DNA from: JADFWK01 sp035527895
GTDB taxonomy: Bacteria; Desulfobacterota; DSM-4660; Desulfatiglandales; B25-G16
Length of the DNA stretch: 64,000 bases
Direction: 5' to 3'
NCBI GenBank assembly: GCA_035527895.1
Contig: DATKZQ010000081.1
Location: forward strand, 1 to 64,000
The notes beneath the pieces are model-generated. The model ran no database searches and was not told where the DNA came from. It saw only the letters and a program-made list of their open reading frames with translations. Below are positions 51,910 through 61,153 of this stretch, piece after piece; position 1 is the stretch's first letter; each line of letters begins with the position of its first letter. The position numbers were made by a program, and so were the translations under genes.

Positions 51910-54288
51910 ATGACAACTGGCAAAGACTACACTGCCTCCAGCATAAAAGTACTAAAAGACCTGACGGCTGTTAGGAAACGGCCGGCTATGTATATCGGAA
52001 ATACCTCAACTGAGGGACTTCACCATCTTTTATACGAGGTTGTTGATAATAGCGTGGATGAGGCTTTAGCGGGGTACTGTGATCAGGTCGACATCAGGAT
52101 TTTAAGCGACAACAGTATTATCGTTACGGATAATGGTAGGGGTATACCAATAGATATGCATAAACTTGAGAAACTGCCTGCACTCGAGGTTGTAATGACC
52201 AAACTTCATGCGGGCGGTAAGTTTGATAACAAGAGCTATAAGGTCTCCGGGGGGTTACATGGCGTCGGTGTTTCGGTTGTGAATGCCCTCTCTGAGTATC
52301 TGGAGGTCGAGGTTTACCTGAATGGGAATGTTTATCATCAGCGGTATGAGAGAGGTATAACTGCTAGCCCTTTGGAGATAATAGGAAAAACGAAACGGAG
52401 AGGAACAAGCATACATTTCAGGCCTGATGAGGTGATATTTGACAACATAGACTTTAGTTTCGATATCGTTTGCCAGAGGATGCGGGAATTGGCATTTCTT
52501 AATACAGGTTTAAAGATCAATGCATACGATGAGCGGAAAGAAAAGGAAAAGAAGTTCTTTTATAAAGGAGGCATTATCTCCTTTGTGGAGTATTTGAACC
52601 AAAACCAGGATGTTATTCATTCGAAACCAATCTATATAAATGGAGAGCGAAACGGGGTTAGTATAGAGATTGCCTTTCAGTATAGCCGCTCTTATATCGA
52701 AAAGATCTTTTCCTTTGCGAACAATATCAACACGAAAGAAGGGGGGAGCCATCTCATTGGTTTTAAGGCCGCGCTCACGAGAAGTATTAATTCCTATTTT
52801 CAAGGGAGCCAACAAAGCAAAAACATAAAACTTACCGGTGATGATGTACGGGAAGGGATTACTGCTGTTATAAGCGTTAAACTGAGAGAGGCCCAGTTCG
52901 AGGGGCAAACAAAGGGCAAACTGGGAAATAGTGAGGTTAAAGGTCTTGTTGAAAACCTCGTAAACGAGAAACTTACCAACATATTTGAAGAAAACCCGTC
53001 TCTTATAAAGAATATTTTGGCTAAGGTTGTCGAGGCTGCTACAGCCAGGGAGGCCGCACACAAGGCGCGGGAGCTGACAAGGAGAAAAGGGGTCCTGTCA
53101 GAAGCGTTCCTGCCGGGAAAACTTGCCGACTGTCAAGAAAGAGACCCACAAAGAGCGGAGGTGTTTCTAGTGGAAGGGGATTCGGCGGGAGGATCGGCAA
53201 AACAGGGCAGAGACAGGAGATTCCAGGCTATCCTACCCCTCAAAGGCAAGATTCTTAACATAGAGAAAGCTCGGTTTGACAAGATATTTTCCAGTGCCGA
53301 AATAAGAACGATAATCTCCGCCTTGGGGGCTGGCATAGGTCAGGAAGAGTATGATCTCTCGAAGCTTCGGTATGATAAAGTTATTATTATGACCGATGCC
53401 GATGTTGATGGATCCCACATAAGAACCCTTCTGTTAACCTTTTTTTACCGGCAAATGCCCGATCTCGTGGCGGCAGGGCACCTCTATGTAGCGAAACCTC
53501 CTCTTTACCGACTGAAAGACGGCTCATCGGAGGCATTTTTTCATAACGAAGACAGCTACTATTCTTATCTTATTGATAGGGTTTCCGAGAAGGAAACGGT
53601 GTGGGTAGACGGGAAGAGAAAGATATCAGGAAAAAAACTGCGCTCCCTGCTCCATGCACTGATTGAGTATTTCGATAAAGTCAGTAGCTTAACAAGAAAA
53701 GGTTATAGCAGCAGGTTTCTAAAACTCCTCTGCCAAAAAGAGGTTACCAAGAACCACATAAAAGACAAAAACCTCATCGCCGCCTTATCTGAAGAATTCG
53801 AGAAAGAAGCCTTTCTTACCGAGGAGATCAAATTCGATGAGGAACATAATCGATATGAGTTATTATTGAGAGATCAAAAGGATAGCGGGGCCTTTTTTAC
53901 ATTTAACTGGGAGTTGCTATCCTCGCCGGATTTCCAGAGGTTGCTGAAATTCAGCCAAGAGTTAAGGGAGCTTGATGGCCCATTCTTTTTGGTTGGAGAT
54001 GAAAAAAACCGGACGAAGGTAGAATCAAAGGAGAAGCTCGTTGAGCATCTCGTGGATAAGGCGAAAAAAGGAATTACCATTCAAAGGTACAAGGGTCTCG
54101 GAGAAATGAATCCCGAGCAGTTATGGCAGACCACAATGGACCCGGAAAGAAGGAGCCTGGTAAAGGTAACGATTGAAGATGTTATAGCAGCCGATGAGAT
54201 CTTTACCTTGCTCATGGGTGATAAAGTTGAACCTCGAAGGGAATTCATTCAGAATAATGCCTTAGAAGTAAGGGAGCTTGATATTTAA
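51910..54288 (+). CDS. gyrB: DNA gyrase subunit B
   Basis: 792 residues. The GHKL ATPase part has RPAMYIGNTSTEGLHHLLYEVVDNSVDEA, DNGRGIP and LHAGGKFDNKSYKVSGGLHGVG. The TOPRIM part has EGDSAGGSAKQGRDRRFQAILPLKGK and MTDADVDGSHIRTLLLTFFYR. The C-terminus has QRYKGLGEMNPEQLWQTTMDP. The long middle insertion (about 530-720) makes it the ~800-residue proteobacterial form. With GyrA it introduces negative supercoils. Confidence 0.98.
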   Translation: MTTGKDYTASSIKVLKDLTAVRKRPAMYIGNTSTEGLHHLLYEVVDNSVDEALAGYCDQVDIRILSDNSIIVTDNGRGIPIDMHKLEKLPALEVVMTKLHAGGKFDNKSYKVSGGLHGVGVSVVNALSEYLEVEVYLNGNVYHQRYERGITASPLEIIGKTKRRGTSIHFRPDEVIFDNIDFSFDIVCQRMRELAFLNTGLKINAYDERKEKEKKFFYKGGIISFVEYLNQNQDVIHSKPIYINGERNGVSIEIAFQYSRSYIEKIFSFANNINTKEGGSHLIGFKAALTRSINSYFQGSQQSKNIKLTGDDVREGITAVISVKLREAQFEGQTKGKLGNSEVKGLVENLVNEKLTNIFEENPSLIKNILAKVVEAATAREAAHKARELTRRKGVLSEAFLPGKLADCQERDPQRAEVFLVEGDSAGGSAKQGRDRRFQAILPLKGKILNIEKARFDKIFSSAEIRTIISALGAGIGQEEYDLSKLRYDKVIIMTDADVDGSHIRTLLLTFFYRQMPDLVAAGHLYVAKPPLYRLKDGSSEAFFHNEDSYYSYLIDRVSEKETVWVDGKRKISGKKLRSLLHALIEYFDKVSSLTRKGYSSRFLKLLCQKEVTKNHIKDKNLIAALSEEFEKEAFLTEEIKFDEEHNRYELLLRDQKDSGAFFTFNWELLSSPDFQRLLKFSQELRELDGPFFLVGDEKNRTKVESKEKLVEHLVDKAKKGITIQRYKGLGEMNPEQLWQTTMDPERRSLVKVTIEDVIAADEIFTLLMGDKVEPRREFIQNNALEVRELDI

Positions 54289-54450
54289 AGAATCTCGGTT
54301 TGGCTTAAATCCCTCCGAAACAAAACCATAATTGTCTGCTTAGATGCAAGGCAGTGGCTACACGTTTAGGCCCCCCAGTATATTTCCTTGAGATCTAAAG
54401 AGCTTAACGGGTTGCATGAATACCCATACTGTAATCTGTAAGGAGACAAG

Positions 54451-56877
54451 ATGAGTCCATTACAGGAAAAAAATTTGAGCACGGTAACGATCGAAGAAGA
54501 GATGAAGCGATCATATCTCGAGTACGCAATGAGCGTGATCGTTGGCAGGGCTTTACCGGATGTACGGGACGGACTGAAACCCGTCCACAGAAGAGTTCTT
54601 TACGCCATGGAACAGTTAAAGAACTATCACGACCGGCCCTACAAGAAATCCGCCCGTGTCGTAGGCGATGTAATCGGTAAATATCATCCCCATGGCGATG
54701 CAGCAGTGTACGATACTATTGTAAGAATGGCACAACCCTTTTCTCTGCGATATCCTCTGGTCGATGGACAAGGCAATTTCGGTTCAGTGGACGGGGACCC
54801 GCCTGCGGCCATGAGGTACACCGAGATCAGGATGCAGGAGATTGCCGAAGAGTTCCTGCAAGATGTCGATAAGGAGACAGTTGAATTCACACCCAACTAT
54901 GATGGGTCTATGGAGGAACCCGTTATTCTCCCGACAAACATACCAAACCTCCTGATAAGCGGCTCATCGGGCATCGCAGTGGGCATGGCCACGAATATCC
55001 CGCCCCACAATCTCGGCGAGGTTGCAGATTCCATAATACATACTGTAGATAATCCGGATATCTCGCTCGAAGAGCTTATGTTGGATGTGCCCGGGCCGGA
55101 TTTTCCTACAGCAGGCTTTATTTATGGAAACACGGGGGTTAAAGAGGCCTATTCCACAGGAAGAGGGATCATCAAGATTCGGGCCCGGGCATTTGTTGAG
55201 AAGATCGGGGAGAATAGGGAGCGAATCGTCATCACCGAGATACCGTACCAGGTTAACAAGGCAAACCTCTTGAAGAGCATAGGAGATCTTGTTAAGAGCA
55301 AAAAGATAAACGGCATCACCGATATACGAGATGAATCAGATCGTGAGGGGATGAGGGTGGCGATAGAGATTAAGCGGGACGCAGAAGCAGCAGTGATCCT
55401 GAATCGTCTCTACAAGTTTACCCAGATGGAGACCTCCTTCGGGATAATCATGCTAGCCATCGTGCACGGAAAACCGGAGATTCTAAACCTGAAACAGATC
55501 ATACAGCACTTCATTAATTATAGAAAGGAAATCATTATACGCCGAACGTCCTTCGAACTGAAGAAGGCGGAGGCGAGGGCCCATATCTTGGAAGGACTCA
55601 AGGTTGCATTAGATCACCTTGACAGGGTTATTGAACTCATTCGCTCTTCCGTTAGCCCCTCGGATGCTAAGACAAGGCTTGTTGAAACATTCGAGCTTTC
55701 CGACACCCAGGCCCAGGCCATTCTGGACATGAGACTGCAGAGATTAACAGGGCTGGAAAGGGATAAGATAAATGACGAATATAACAGCATAATCAAGGAT
55801 ATAGAGAGATCTCGCGCCATTCTGACTAACGAGGCTCTCGTCTTGGATCTGATAAAAAAGGAAATGATAGCGATTAAGGAGAAATATAACGATGAGCGCC
55901 GGACCGAACTCATCAAAGACGTTCAAGAAATCGATATCGAGGATCTTATCGTAGACGAAGACATGGTGATCACGGTAAGCCACGCAGGGTACATAAAGAG
56001 AAGCCCCATAAGCCTTTATAGGGCCCAGCGGAGAGGCGGCAAGGGGGTGTCCGGCACAAAAACCAGAGAAGAGGATTTTGTGGAACTGATGTTTGTTGCC
56101 TCAACCCATGATTATCTCTTGTTTTTCATGAACACCGGAAGGCTCTACTGGAGAAAGGTTCACGAGATACCCGAGGCGGGAAGGGTTGCTAAGGGGACAG
56201 CCATTGTAAACCTGCTCAATTTGCAGCCCGACGAAACGGTTGCCACCATCCTCTCGGTTAAGGGTTTTGAGGAGGGAAAGCATGTGGTTATGGCAACCAA
56301 GAACGGCCTGGTGAAAAAGACTACGCTTTCTGCCTACAGCCACCCTCGGGCAACAGGCATCGCAGCCCTCAAGATCAATGAGGGTGATGAGTTGATAGGG
56401 GTACGGGTAACAACCGGTAAGCAGGATATCTTCTTGAGCACCAAACAAGGAAAGGCGATACGGTTTGGTGAGCAAGGCCTTAGAGGCATGGGTCGCGTAG
56501 CCGCAGGCAATACAGGAATACGATTGGACAGGGAAGACCATGTTGTCAGCCTGGAGATCCTGAACGAGGGAGCGACTATACTCACTATCACGGAGAACGG
56601 CTACGGAAAGAGGACGGACACAAAAGAATATAGGGTGCAACAACGAGGTGGCAAAGGAGTCTTCTCTATAAAGACATCGGAGAGAAACGGCCCAGTAGTA
56701 AGCGCTATTCAGGTTACCAGTGATGATGAATTAATAATTCTGTCCGGGGAAGGAAAGATCATTCGGATAAGGACGACAGATATATCGGTTATTGGGAGGC
56801 ATACACAGGGGGTAAAACTGATAGACCTTGATGCGCCAGAGAAGGTTGTGAGCGTAGCACGATTAGTGGAAGCTTAG
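54451..56877 (+). CDS. gyrA: DNA gyrase subunit A
   Basis: 808 residues. The breakage domain has LEYAMSVIVGRALPDVRDGLKPVHRRVLYAM, SARVVGDVIGKYHPHGD and the catalytic Tyr in MRYTEIRM. The C-terminal beta-pinwheel contains the GyrA-box-like QRRGGKGV segments, at QRRGGKGVSGTK and again at QQRGGKGVF. The canonical box makes gyrase rather than topo IV the likely role. 162 bases separate it from gyrB; nothing is recognised there. Confidence 0.98.
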   Translation: MSPLQEKNLSTVTIEEEMKRSYLEYAMSVIVGRALPDVRDGLKPVHRRVLYAMEQLKNYHDRPYKKSARVVGDVIGKYHPHGDAAVYDTIVRMAQPFSLRYPLVDGQGNFGSVDGDPPAAMRYTEIRMQEIAEEFLQDVDKETVEFTPNYDGSMEEPVILPTNIPNLLISGSSGIAVGMATNIPPHNLGEVADSIIHTVDNPDISLEELMLDVPGPDFPTAGFIYGNTGVKEAYSTGRGIIKIRARAFVEKIGENRERIVITEIPYQVNKANLLKSIGDLVKSKKINGITDIRDESDREGMRVAIEIKRDAEAAVILNRLYKFTQMETSFGIIMLAIVHGKPEILNLKQIIQHFINYRKEIIIRRTSFELKKAEARAHILEGLKVALDHLDRVIELIRSSVSPSDAKTRLVETFELSDTQAQAILDMRLQRLTGLERDKINDEYNSIIKDIERSRAILTNEALVLDLIKKEMIAIKEKYNDERRTELIKDVQEIDIEDLIVDEDMVITVSHAGYIKRSPISLYRAQRRGGKGVSGTKTREEDFVELMFVASTHDYLLFFMNTGRLYWRKVHEIPEAGRVAKGTAIVNLLNLQPDETVATILSVKGFEEGKHVVMATKNGLVKKTTLSAYSHPRATGIAALKINEGDELIGVRVTTGKQDIFLSTKQGKAIRFGEQGLRGMGRVAAGNTGIRLDREDHVVSLEILNEGATILTITENGYGKRTDTKEYRVQQRGGKGVFSIKTSERNGPVVSAIQVTSDDELIILSGEGKIIRIRTTDISVIGRHTQGVKLIDLDAPEKVVSVARLVEA

Positions 56878-56888
56878 GGACGAAAACA

Positions 56889-57896
56889 ATGCTTAAGATC
56901 GGTGTCATTGGGGCAGGGAGTTGGGGCACTGCTCTCGCCAACCACCTGGCCCTCAAAGGGGTAGGGGTGGACTTATGGGTCAGGGAGAGGGACGTGTTTC
57001 ACCAGATTCGGGATCAGAGAATCAACGAGACGTTTTTACCGGGCATACAGCTTTCGGAAAAGATACAACCAGTCCAATCATTTAAACAGGTGGCCCGCCA
57101 AAAGGATCTGGTGCTCATAGTTGTTCCCTCCCACGTTTTTAGAAATACCCTGTGTAAGCTCGCCCCCTATCTCTCGGCTGAAACCCCACTTGTGGTCGGG
57201 ACAAAGGGAATCGAGAACGAAACCCTCATGACCATGTCCCAGGTGGTCAAATCCGTAATACCCGAATATGGAAGTGACGGCTTTGCATGCCTTTCCGGTC
57301 CGAGCTTTGCCCGTGAGGTCTGCGAAAAACACCCAACGGCCGTGACGCTTGCATCCAGCAATGAGGAGCTGGCCCGATATCTACAGGAGCTCTTTTCCAC
57401 CGAATACTTTAGGGTGTATACGACCCAAGATGTCATCGGTGTTGAGCTGGGAGGGGCCTTGAAGAATGTTATAGCGATTGCTGCCGGCGTATCGGATGGT
57501 CTCGGCTTCGGTTCAAATGCGAGAGCAGCGCTGATTACGCGGGGCTCGGCGGAAATAACACGGCTTGGGGTTTCTATGGGCGCAGAGCCGGTAACCTTTG
57601 CGGGGTTAGCGGGCATCGGTGACCTGATACTAACCTGTACGGGCGACCTGAGCAGAAATCGTATGGTTGGCTTAAAGATCGCCCAGGGCATGCCGGTTGA
57701 TAAGATTATCTCCAGCATGAAGATGGTCGCTGAGGGGATCAAGACATCCTTGTCCGCTTACAGGTTGGCCAAAAAGATGGGTATAGAGATGCCCATAGCG
57801 ACCGAAGTCCACCACATCATCTACAGGGGAAAGGATCCGCACAGGGCGGTTAGAGACGTGATGACCAGGGAGCTCAAGGTAGAGCCTGAGCATTAA
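56889..57896 (+). CDS. gpsA: NAD(P)-dependent glycerol-3-phosphate dehydrogenase
   Basis: 335 residues. The dinucleotide-binding start is IGVIGAGSWGTALANHL. FACLSGPSFAREVCEKHPTAVTLAS and the catalytic Lys in GVELGGALKNVIAIAAGVSDGLGFG identify the family, followed by AGIGDLILTCTGDLSRN. It makes sn-glycerol-3-phosphate for phospholipids. It starts 11 bases after gyrA and converges on pyrG with 12 bases between stops. Confidence 0.97.
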   Translation: MLKIGVIGAGSWGTALANHLALKGVGVDLWVRERDVFHQIRDQRINETFLPGIQLSEKIQPVQSFKQVARQKDLVLIVVPSHVFRNTLCKLAPYLSAETPLVVGTKGIENETLMTMSQVVKSVIPEYGSDGFACLSGPSFAREVCEKHPTAVTLASSNEELARYLQELFSTEYFRVYTTQDVIGVELGGALKNVIAIAAGVSDGLGFGSNARAALITRGSAEITRLGVSMGAEPVTFAGLAGIGDLILTCTGDLSRNRMVGLKIAQGMPVDKIISSMKMVAEGIKTSLSAYRLAKKMGIEMPIATEVHHIIYRGKDPHRAVRDVMTRELKVEPEH

Positions 57897-57908
57897 CCGC
57901 TCACCACC

Positions 57909-59498
57909 TCAGCCTCGTTGCAGACAGGCCTGGATGAACCCATAGAACAGTGGAGACGGTTTCTCCATCCGTGAGAGCAGCTCCGGGTGTGCCTGGGTGG
58001 CCACGAAATAGTCCCGATCGGGCAGCTCGATGAACTCAACGAGCCTGCAGTCGCTGCTCATCCCGGAGAAGACCAAGCCGTGCTCGGTGAGTATCTGGTG
58101 GTATGCGGGGCTCACCTCATAACGGTGCCGGTGCCGCTCGGAGACCGTGAGCGACTGGTAGAGCCTGCTGACCAGGCTACCCTCGGTGAGCACTGCTTCA
58201 TACGCCCCTAGCCGCATGGTGGCACCCTTCTCTGTAATACCCTTCTGCTCGGGCAGGATATCGATGACCGGGTGGGGGGTGTGGGGATCGAACTCGGTGC
58301 TGTTTGCCCCTTTGAGCTGACAGACATTTCTGGCATATTCGACTACGGCCAACTGCAACCCCAGGCACAGGCCGAGAAAGGGGATGTTGTCCTCCCGGGC
58401 CCGCTTGATGATGCTGATCTTGCCTTCGGTGCCCCGAGAGCCGAACCCGCCGGGCACGATCACCCCGTCAGACCCATCGAGCACGGCGGTATCGGTGAGA
58501 TCGGTGGTCTCGATCCACCGGAGGTTGATCCTTGAGGCCAGGTGTGCCGAACAGTGATGCAACGACTCGATGATGGAGGCATAGGAATCCTCCAGTTTCG
58601 TGTACTTCCCGCAGATAGCCACCGTGATCTCACGGGTGGGGGTGCGGATGTTCTCGATGTACTCCTTCCAGCGTCTGAGGTCAGGGGGTGAGTAGATGCT
58701 GAGCTTCTTGTGGATGATCTCGGCCAGTCCCTCCCGCTCGAACACGACAGGGATCTCATAGATATCGTCCACGTCGAGGGCCGTGATCACGGCATCGGGG
58801 CTCACGTCGCAGAACCGGGCGATCTTCTGTTTGATCTCCGTGGTCAAAAACTCCGAGCACCTGCCGATGATGATATCGGGGAAGATACCCCGTTGCTTGA
58901 GCAGGTTGACGCTCTGCTGGGTAGGCTTGGACTTCTGCTCGTTGACCCCGTGGGGGATGGGCACATAAGTCAGGTGTATGTAAATGATGTTTTCTTTGCC
59001 CACATCCTCCTTCATCTGCCGCATGGCCTCCAGAAAGAGCTCGTTTTCAATATCACCGACCGTACCGCCGATCTCCACGATCACCAGATCGGCGGCCTCC
59101 TCTCCGGCAACCTCGTAAATGTGGTGCTTGATAATGTCGGTGACGTGGGGGATGTACTGGACGGTTTTTCCCAGATAATCGCCCCTGCGCTCCTTATCCC
59201 TAACCATGTGGAATACCTTGCCCATGGTCAGGTTCCACTTGGACTTGCACCGGATGCCCAGGAACCGCTCGTAGTGGCCGAAGTCCATATCCACCTCGCC
59301 GCCGTCATCGAGCACGAACACCTCTCCGTGTTCGATGGGGTTCATGGTGCCCGGATCGACGTTGAGGTAGCCGTCACACTTGATGGGGATGATGGTGAGT
59401 CTGGATGAGAGCAGGTGCCCGATGGAGGCGGCGGTAATGCCCTTTCCGAGCCCTGACAGGACCCCGCCGGTTATGACAATATATTTGGTTGTCGACAT
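57909..59498 (-). CDS. pyrG: CTP synthase, atypical and probably horizontally acquired
   Basis: 529 residues. The synthetase domain has YIVITGGVLSGLGKGITAAS, KCDGYLNVDPGTMNP, EVFVLDDGGEVDMDFGHYERF and VEIGGTVGDIE. The glutaminase domain has LGLCLGLQLAVVEYARN (nucleophile Cys) and ATQAHPE. Bacterial CTP synthases usually read GGVVSSLGKG and KxDPYxNVDPGTM; the GVLSGLGKG and C-D-G-Y forms look more like archaeal or CPR-type enzymes. The gene is richer in GC (about 58-60% in sampled lines, against about 45% in gyrA). Nearly every Ile codon in the stretch I read is ATC, while neighbours use ATA freely. Confidence 0.93.
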   Translation of the reverse strand: MSTTKYIVITGGVLSGLGKGITAASIGHLLSSRLTIIPIKCDGYLNVDPGTMNPIEHGEVFVLDDGGEVDMDFGHYERFLGIRCKSKWNLTMGKVFHMVRDKERRGDYLGKTVQYIPHVTDIIKHHIYEVAGEEAADLVIVEIGGTVGDIENELFLEAMRQMKEDVGKENIIYIHLTYVPIPHGVNEQKSKPTQQSVNLLKQRGIFPDIIIGRCSEFLTTEIKQKIARFCDVSPDAVITALDVDDIYEIPVVFEREGLAEIIHKKLSIYSPPDLRRWKEYIENIRTPTREITVAICGKYTKLEDSYASIIESLHHCSAHLASRINLRWIETTDLTDTAVLDGSDGVIVPGGFGSRGTEGKISIIKRAREDNIPFLGLCLGLQLAVVEYARNVCQLKGANSTEFDPHTPHPVIDILPEQKGITEKGATMRLGAYEAVLTEGSLVSRLYQSLTVSERHRHRYEVSPAYHQILTEHGLVFSGMSSDCRLVEFIELPDRDYFVATQAHPELLSRMEKPSPLFYGFIQACLQRG

Positions 59499-59686
59499 GT
59501 TACGTGGTGACCAACACTAACCGAACGCCTATTGGTATCGGGGGCGCCGGCCAAGGGAAAAGGGCACTGCCCTCGCTTTTCGGAAAAAGCCTTTCCTTTA
59601 GATAACACTGATGAGTCTCCGGGTTCATGCCGAAGAACGTACTATGGGCTATCTCATCCACCTTTGGCCCTCAGCCCCCTTTTCCT

Positions 59687-61015
59687 CTAAAGGATCGGCA
59701 GATATTTTTCGATCTCATACTGGCTAACGTGAACACGGTATCGATCCCATTCGATCTTCTTGTTTGCTATAAATTTATTGAAGATGTGATCACCGAGTGT
59801 CTCACGGACGAGCTCACTCTTTTCCACCTCCTGAAGCGCTTCAAAGAGATTACCGGGCAGAGAGGTGATACCGGCAGCCTCCCGTGCTGCTTCATCCATC
59901 TCGTAAATATCCTCTTCTATGGGTTCCGGCAGCGTGTAGTTTTCCTCAATGCCTTTGAGCCCCGCTGCAAGCATAACCGCAAAGGCCAGGTAGGGATTGC
60001 AGGCCGGGTCAGGCGATCTGAACTCAATCCTTGTCGCCTTTTCCTTTCCCGGTTTGTACATGGGAACCCTGACCATGGCAGATCGGTTACGCCTGGCCCA
60101 GGAAATATAGACTGGGGCCTCGTACCCGGGAACGAGCCGTTTATAGGAGTTTACCCACTGATTGGTTACGGCCGTGATCTCTCGCGCATGCCTCATGATG
60201 CCGGCAATGTAAGGCCTTGCCATTGATGAGAGATGGTAGGGGTCTTGGCTATCATAGAAGGCATTGGTGTCCCCCTTGAACAAGGATTGGTGGACATGCA
60301 TGCCGCTTCCGTTTTCACCGAAGATGGGTTTGGGCATAAAGGTCGCGTAGCAGCCCTTTCCCAAGGCTATCTCCTTTACCGCTATTCGGTAGGTCATGGT
60401 CTTATCGGCCATAGCAAGGGCCTCATCGTACTTGAGGTCAATCTCATGTTGGCTCGGGGCAACCTCATGGTGGCTGTATTCCACCCCGATCCCCATATCC
60501 TGGAGTGCAAAGATTATTTCCCTCCGCAAATCACTGCCCTTATCCAGGGGCCTGGTGTCGAAATATCCCCCCTTATCAATAGGCTTCGGGCTGTCCTGAT
60601 CTTCAAAGCAGAAGAACTCCAGCTCAGGCCCCATGTATGCCGTAAGACCCCTTTCGGCTAGCTTTTTTGTCATTCTCTTCAAGACATACCGGGGGTCTCC
60701 TTCATAATGGCTTCCGTCTGGTTGGAGGATATCGCACACCATTCTCGCCACCGGCCTGTCATTGGGTCGCCAGGGAAGGAACTCAAAGGTGGCGGGATCG
60801 GGCATGGCGATCATGTCGCTCTCCTCGATCCTGGCAAATCCCTCTATGGAAGACCCGTCGAAGCCCATTCCCTCTTCCAATCCGTCCTCGAGCTCTGAAG
60901 GTGTCACGGCAAAACTCTTCAAAATACCCAAAACATCCGTAAACCAGAACTGTATGAAGCTGACGTTTTTCTCTTTAACCAGTTTGACAACATCCTCTTT
61001 GCTTTTGCAAAGCAT
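59687..61015 (-). CDS. glnA: Glutamine synthetase type I (alpha-like)
   Basis: 442 residues. Motifs are VSFIQFWFTDVLGILKSFAV, MGFDGSSIEGFARIEESDM, MGPELEFFCF, the SQHEIDLKYDEAL segment, KPIFGENGSGMHVHQSL and RIEFRSPDPACNPYLAFAVML. The region after PEPIEEDIYEMDEAARE lacks the NLYDLP adenylylation site of the GSI-beta form, so control by adenylylation is not expected. It assimilates ammonia. No PII gene is adjacent. The upstream 61016-61153 has a sigma-54-like sequence whose spacing is off by one. Confidence 0.97.
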   Translation of the reverse strand: MLCKSKEDVVKLVKEKNVSFIQFWFTDVLGILKSFAVTPSELEDGLEEGMGFDGSSIEGFARIEESDMIAMPDPATFEFLPWRPNDRPVARMVCDILQPDGSHYEGDPRYVLKRMTKKLAERGLTAYMGPELEFFCFEDQDSPKPIDKGGYFDTRPLDKGSDLRREIIFALQDMGIGVEYSHHEVAPSQHEIDLKYDEALAMADKTMTYRIAVKEIALGKGCYATFMPKPIFGENGSGMHVHQSLFKGDTNAFYDSQDPYHLSSMARPYIAGIMRHAREITAVTNQWVNSYKRLVPGYEAPVYISWARRNRSAMVRVPMYKPGKEKATRIEFRSPDPACNPYLAFAVMLAAGLKGIEENYTLPEPIEEDIYEMDEAAREAAGITSLPGNLFEALQEVEKSELVRETLGDHIFNKFIANKKIEWDRYRVHVSQYEIEKYLPIL

Positions 61016-61153
61016 TTCTCTCTCCGTTTCCTGATGCGGTTAATAGCAACAGCCACATCGGCCTTGTTTTCCAGTAGGGCGGCAAGGCTCGATGCCACTT
61101 GCCCTATATGCACCTATCATATGAGAGCCCCCCTAGTAAAGCTTTTTGATGAA

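Noticed and set aside
61016..61153. Sigma-54 promoter for glnA (TGGCATCGAGCCTTGCC, minus strand)
   Set aside because: The GG and GC doublets are 11 bases apart, while sigma-54 promoters need 10. The site is suggestive but does not meet the strict spacing rule.
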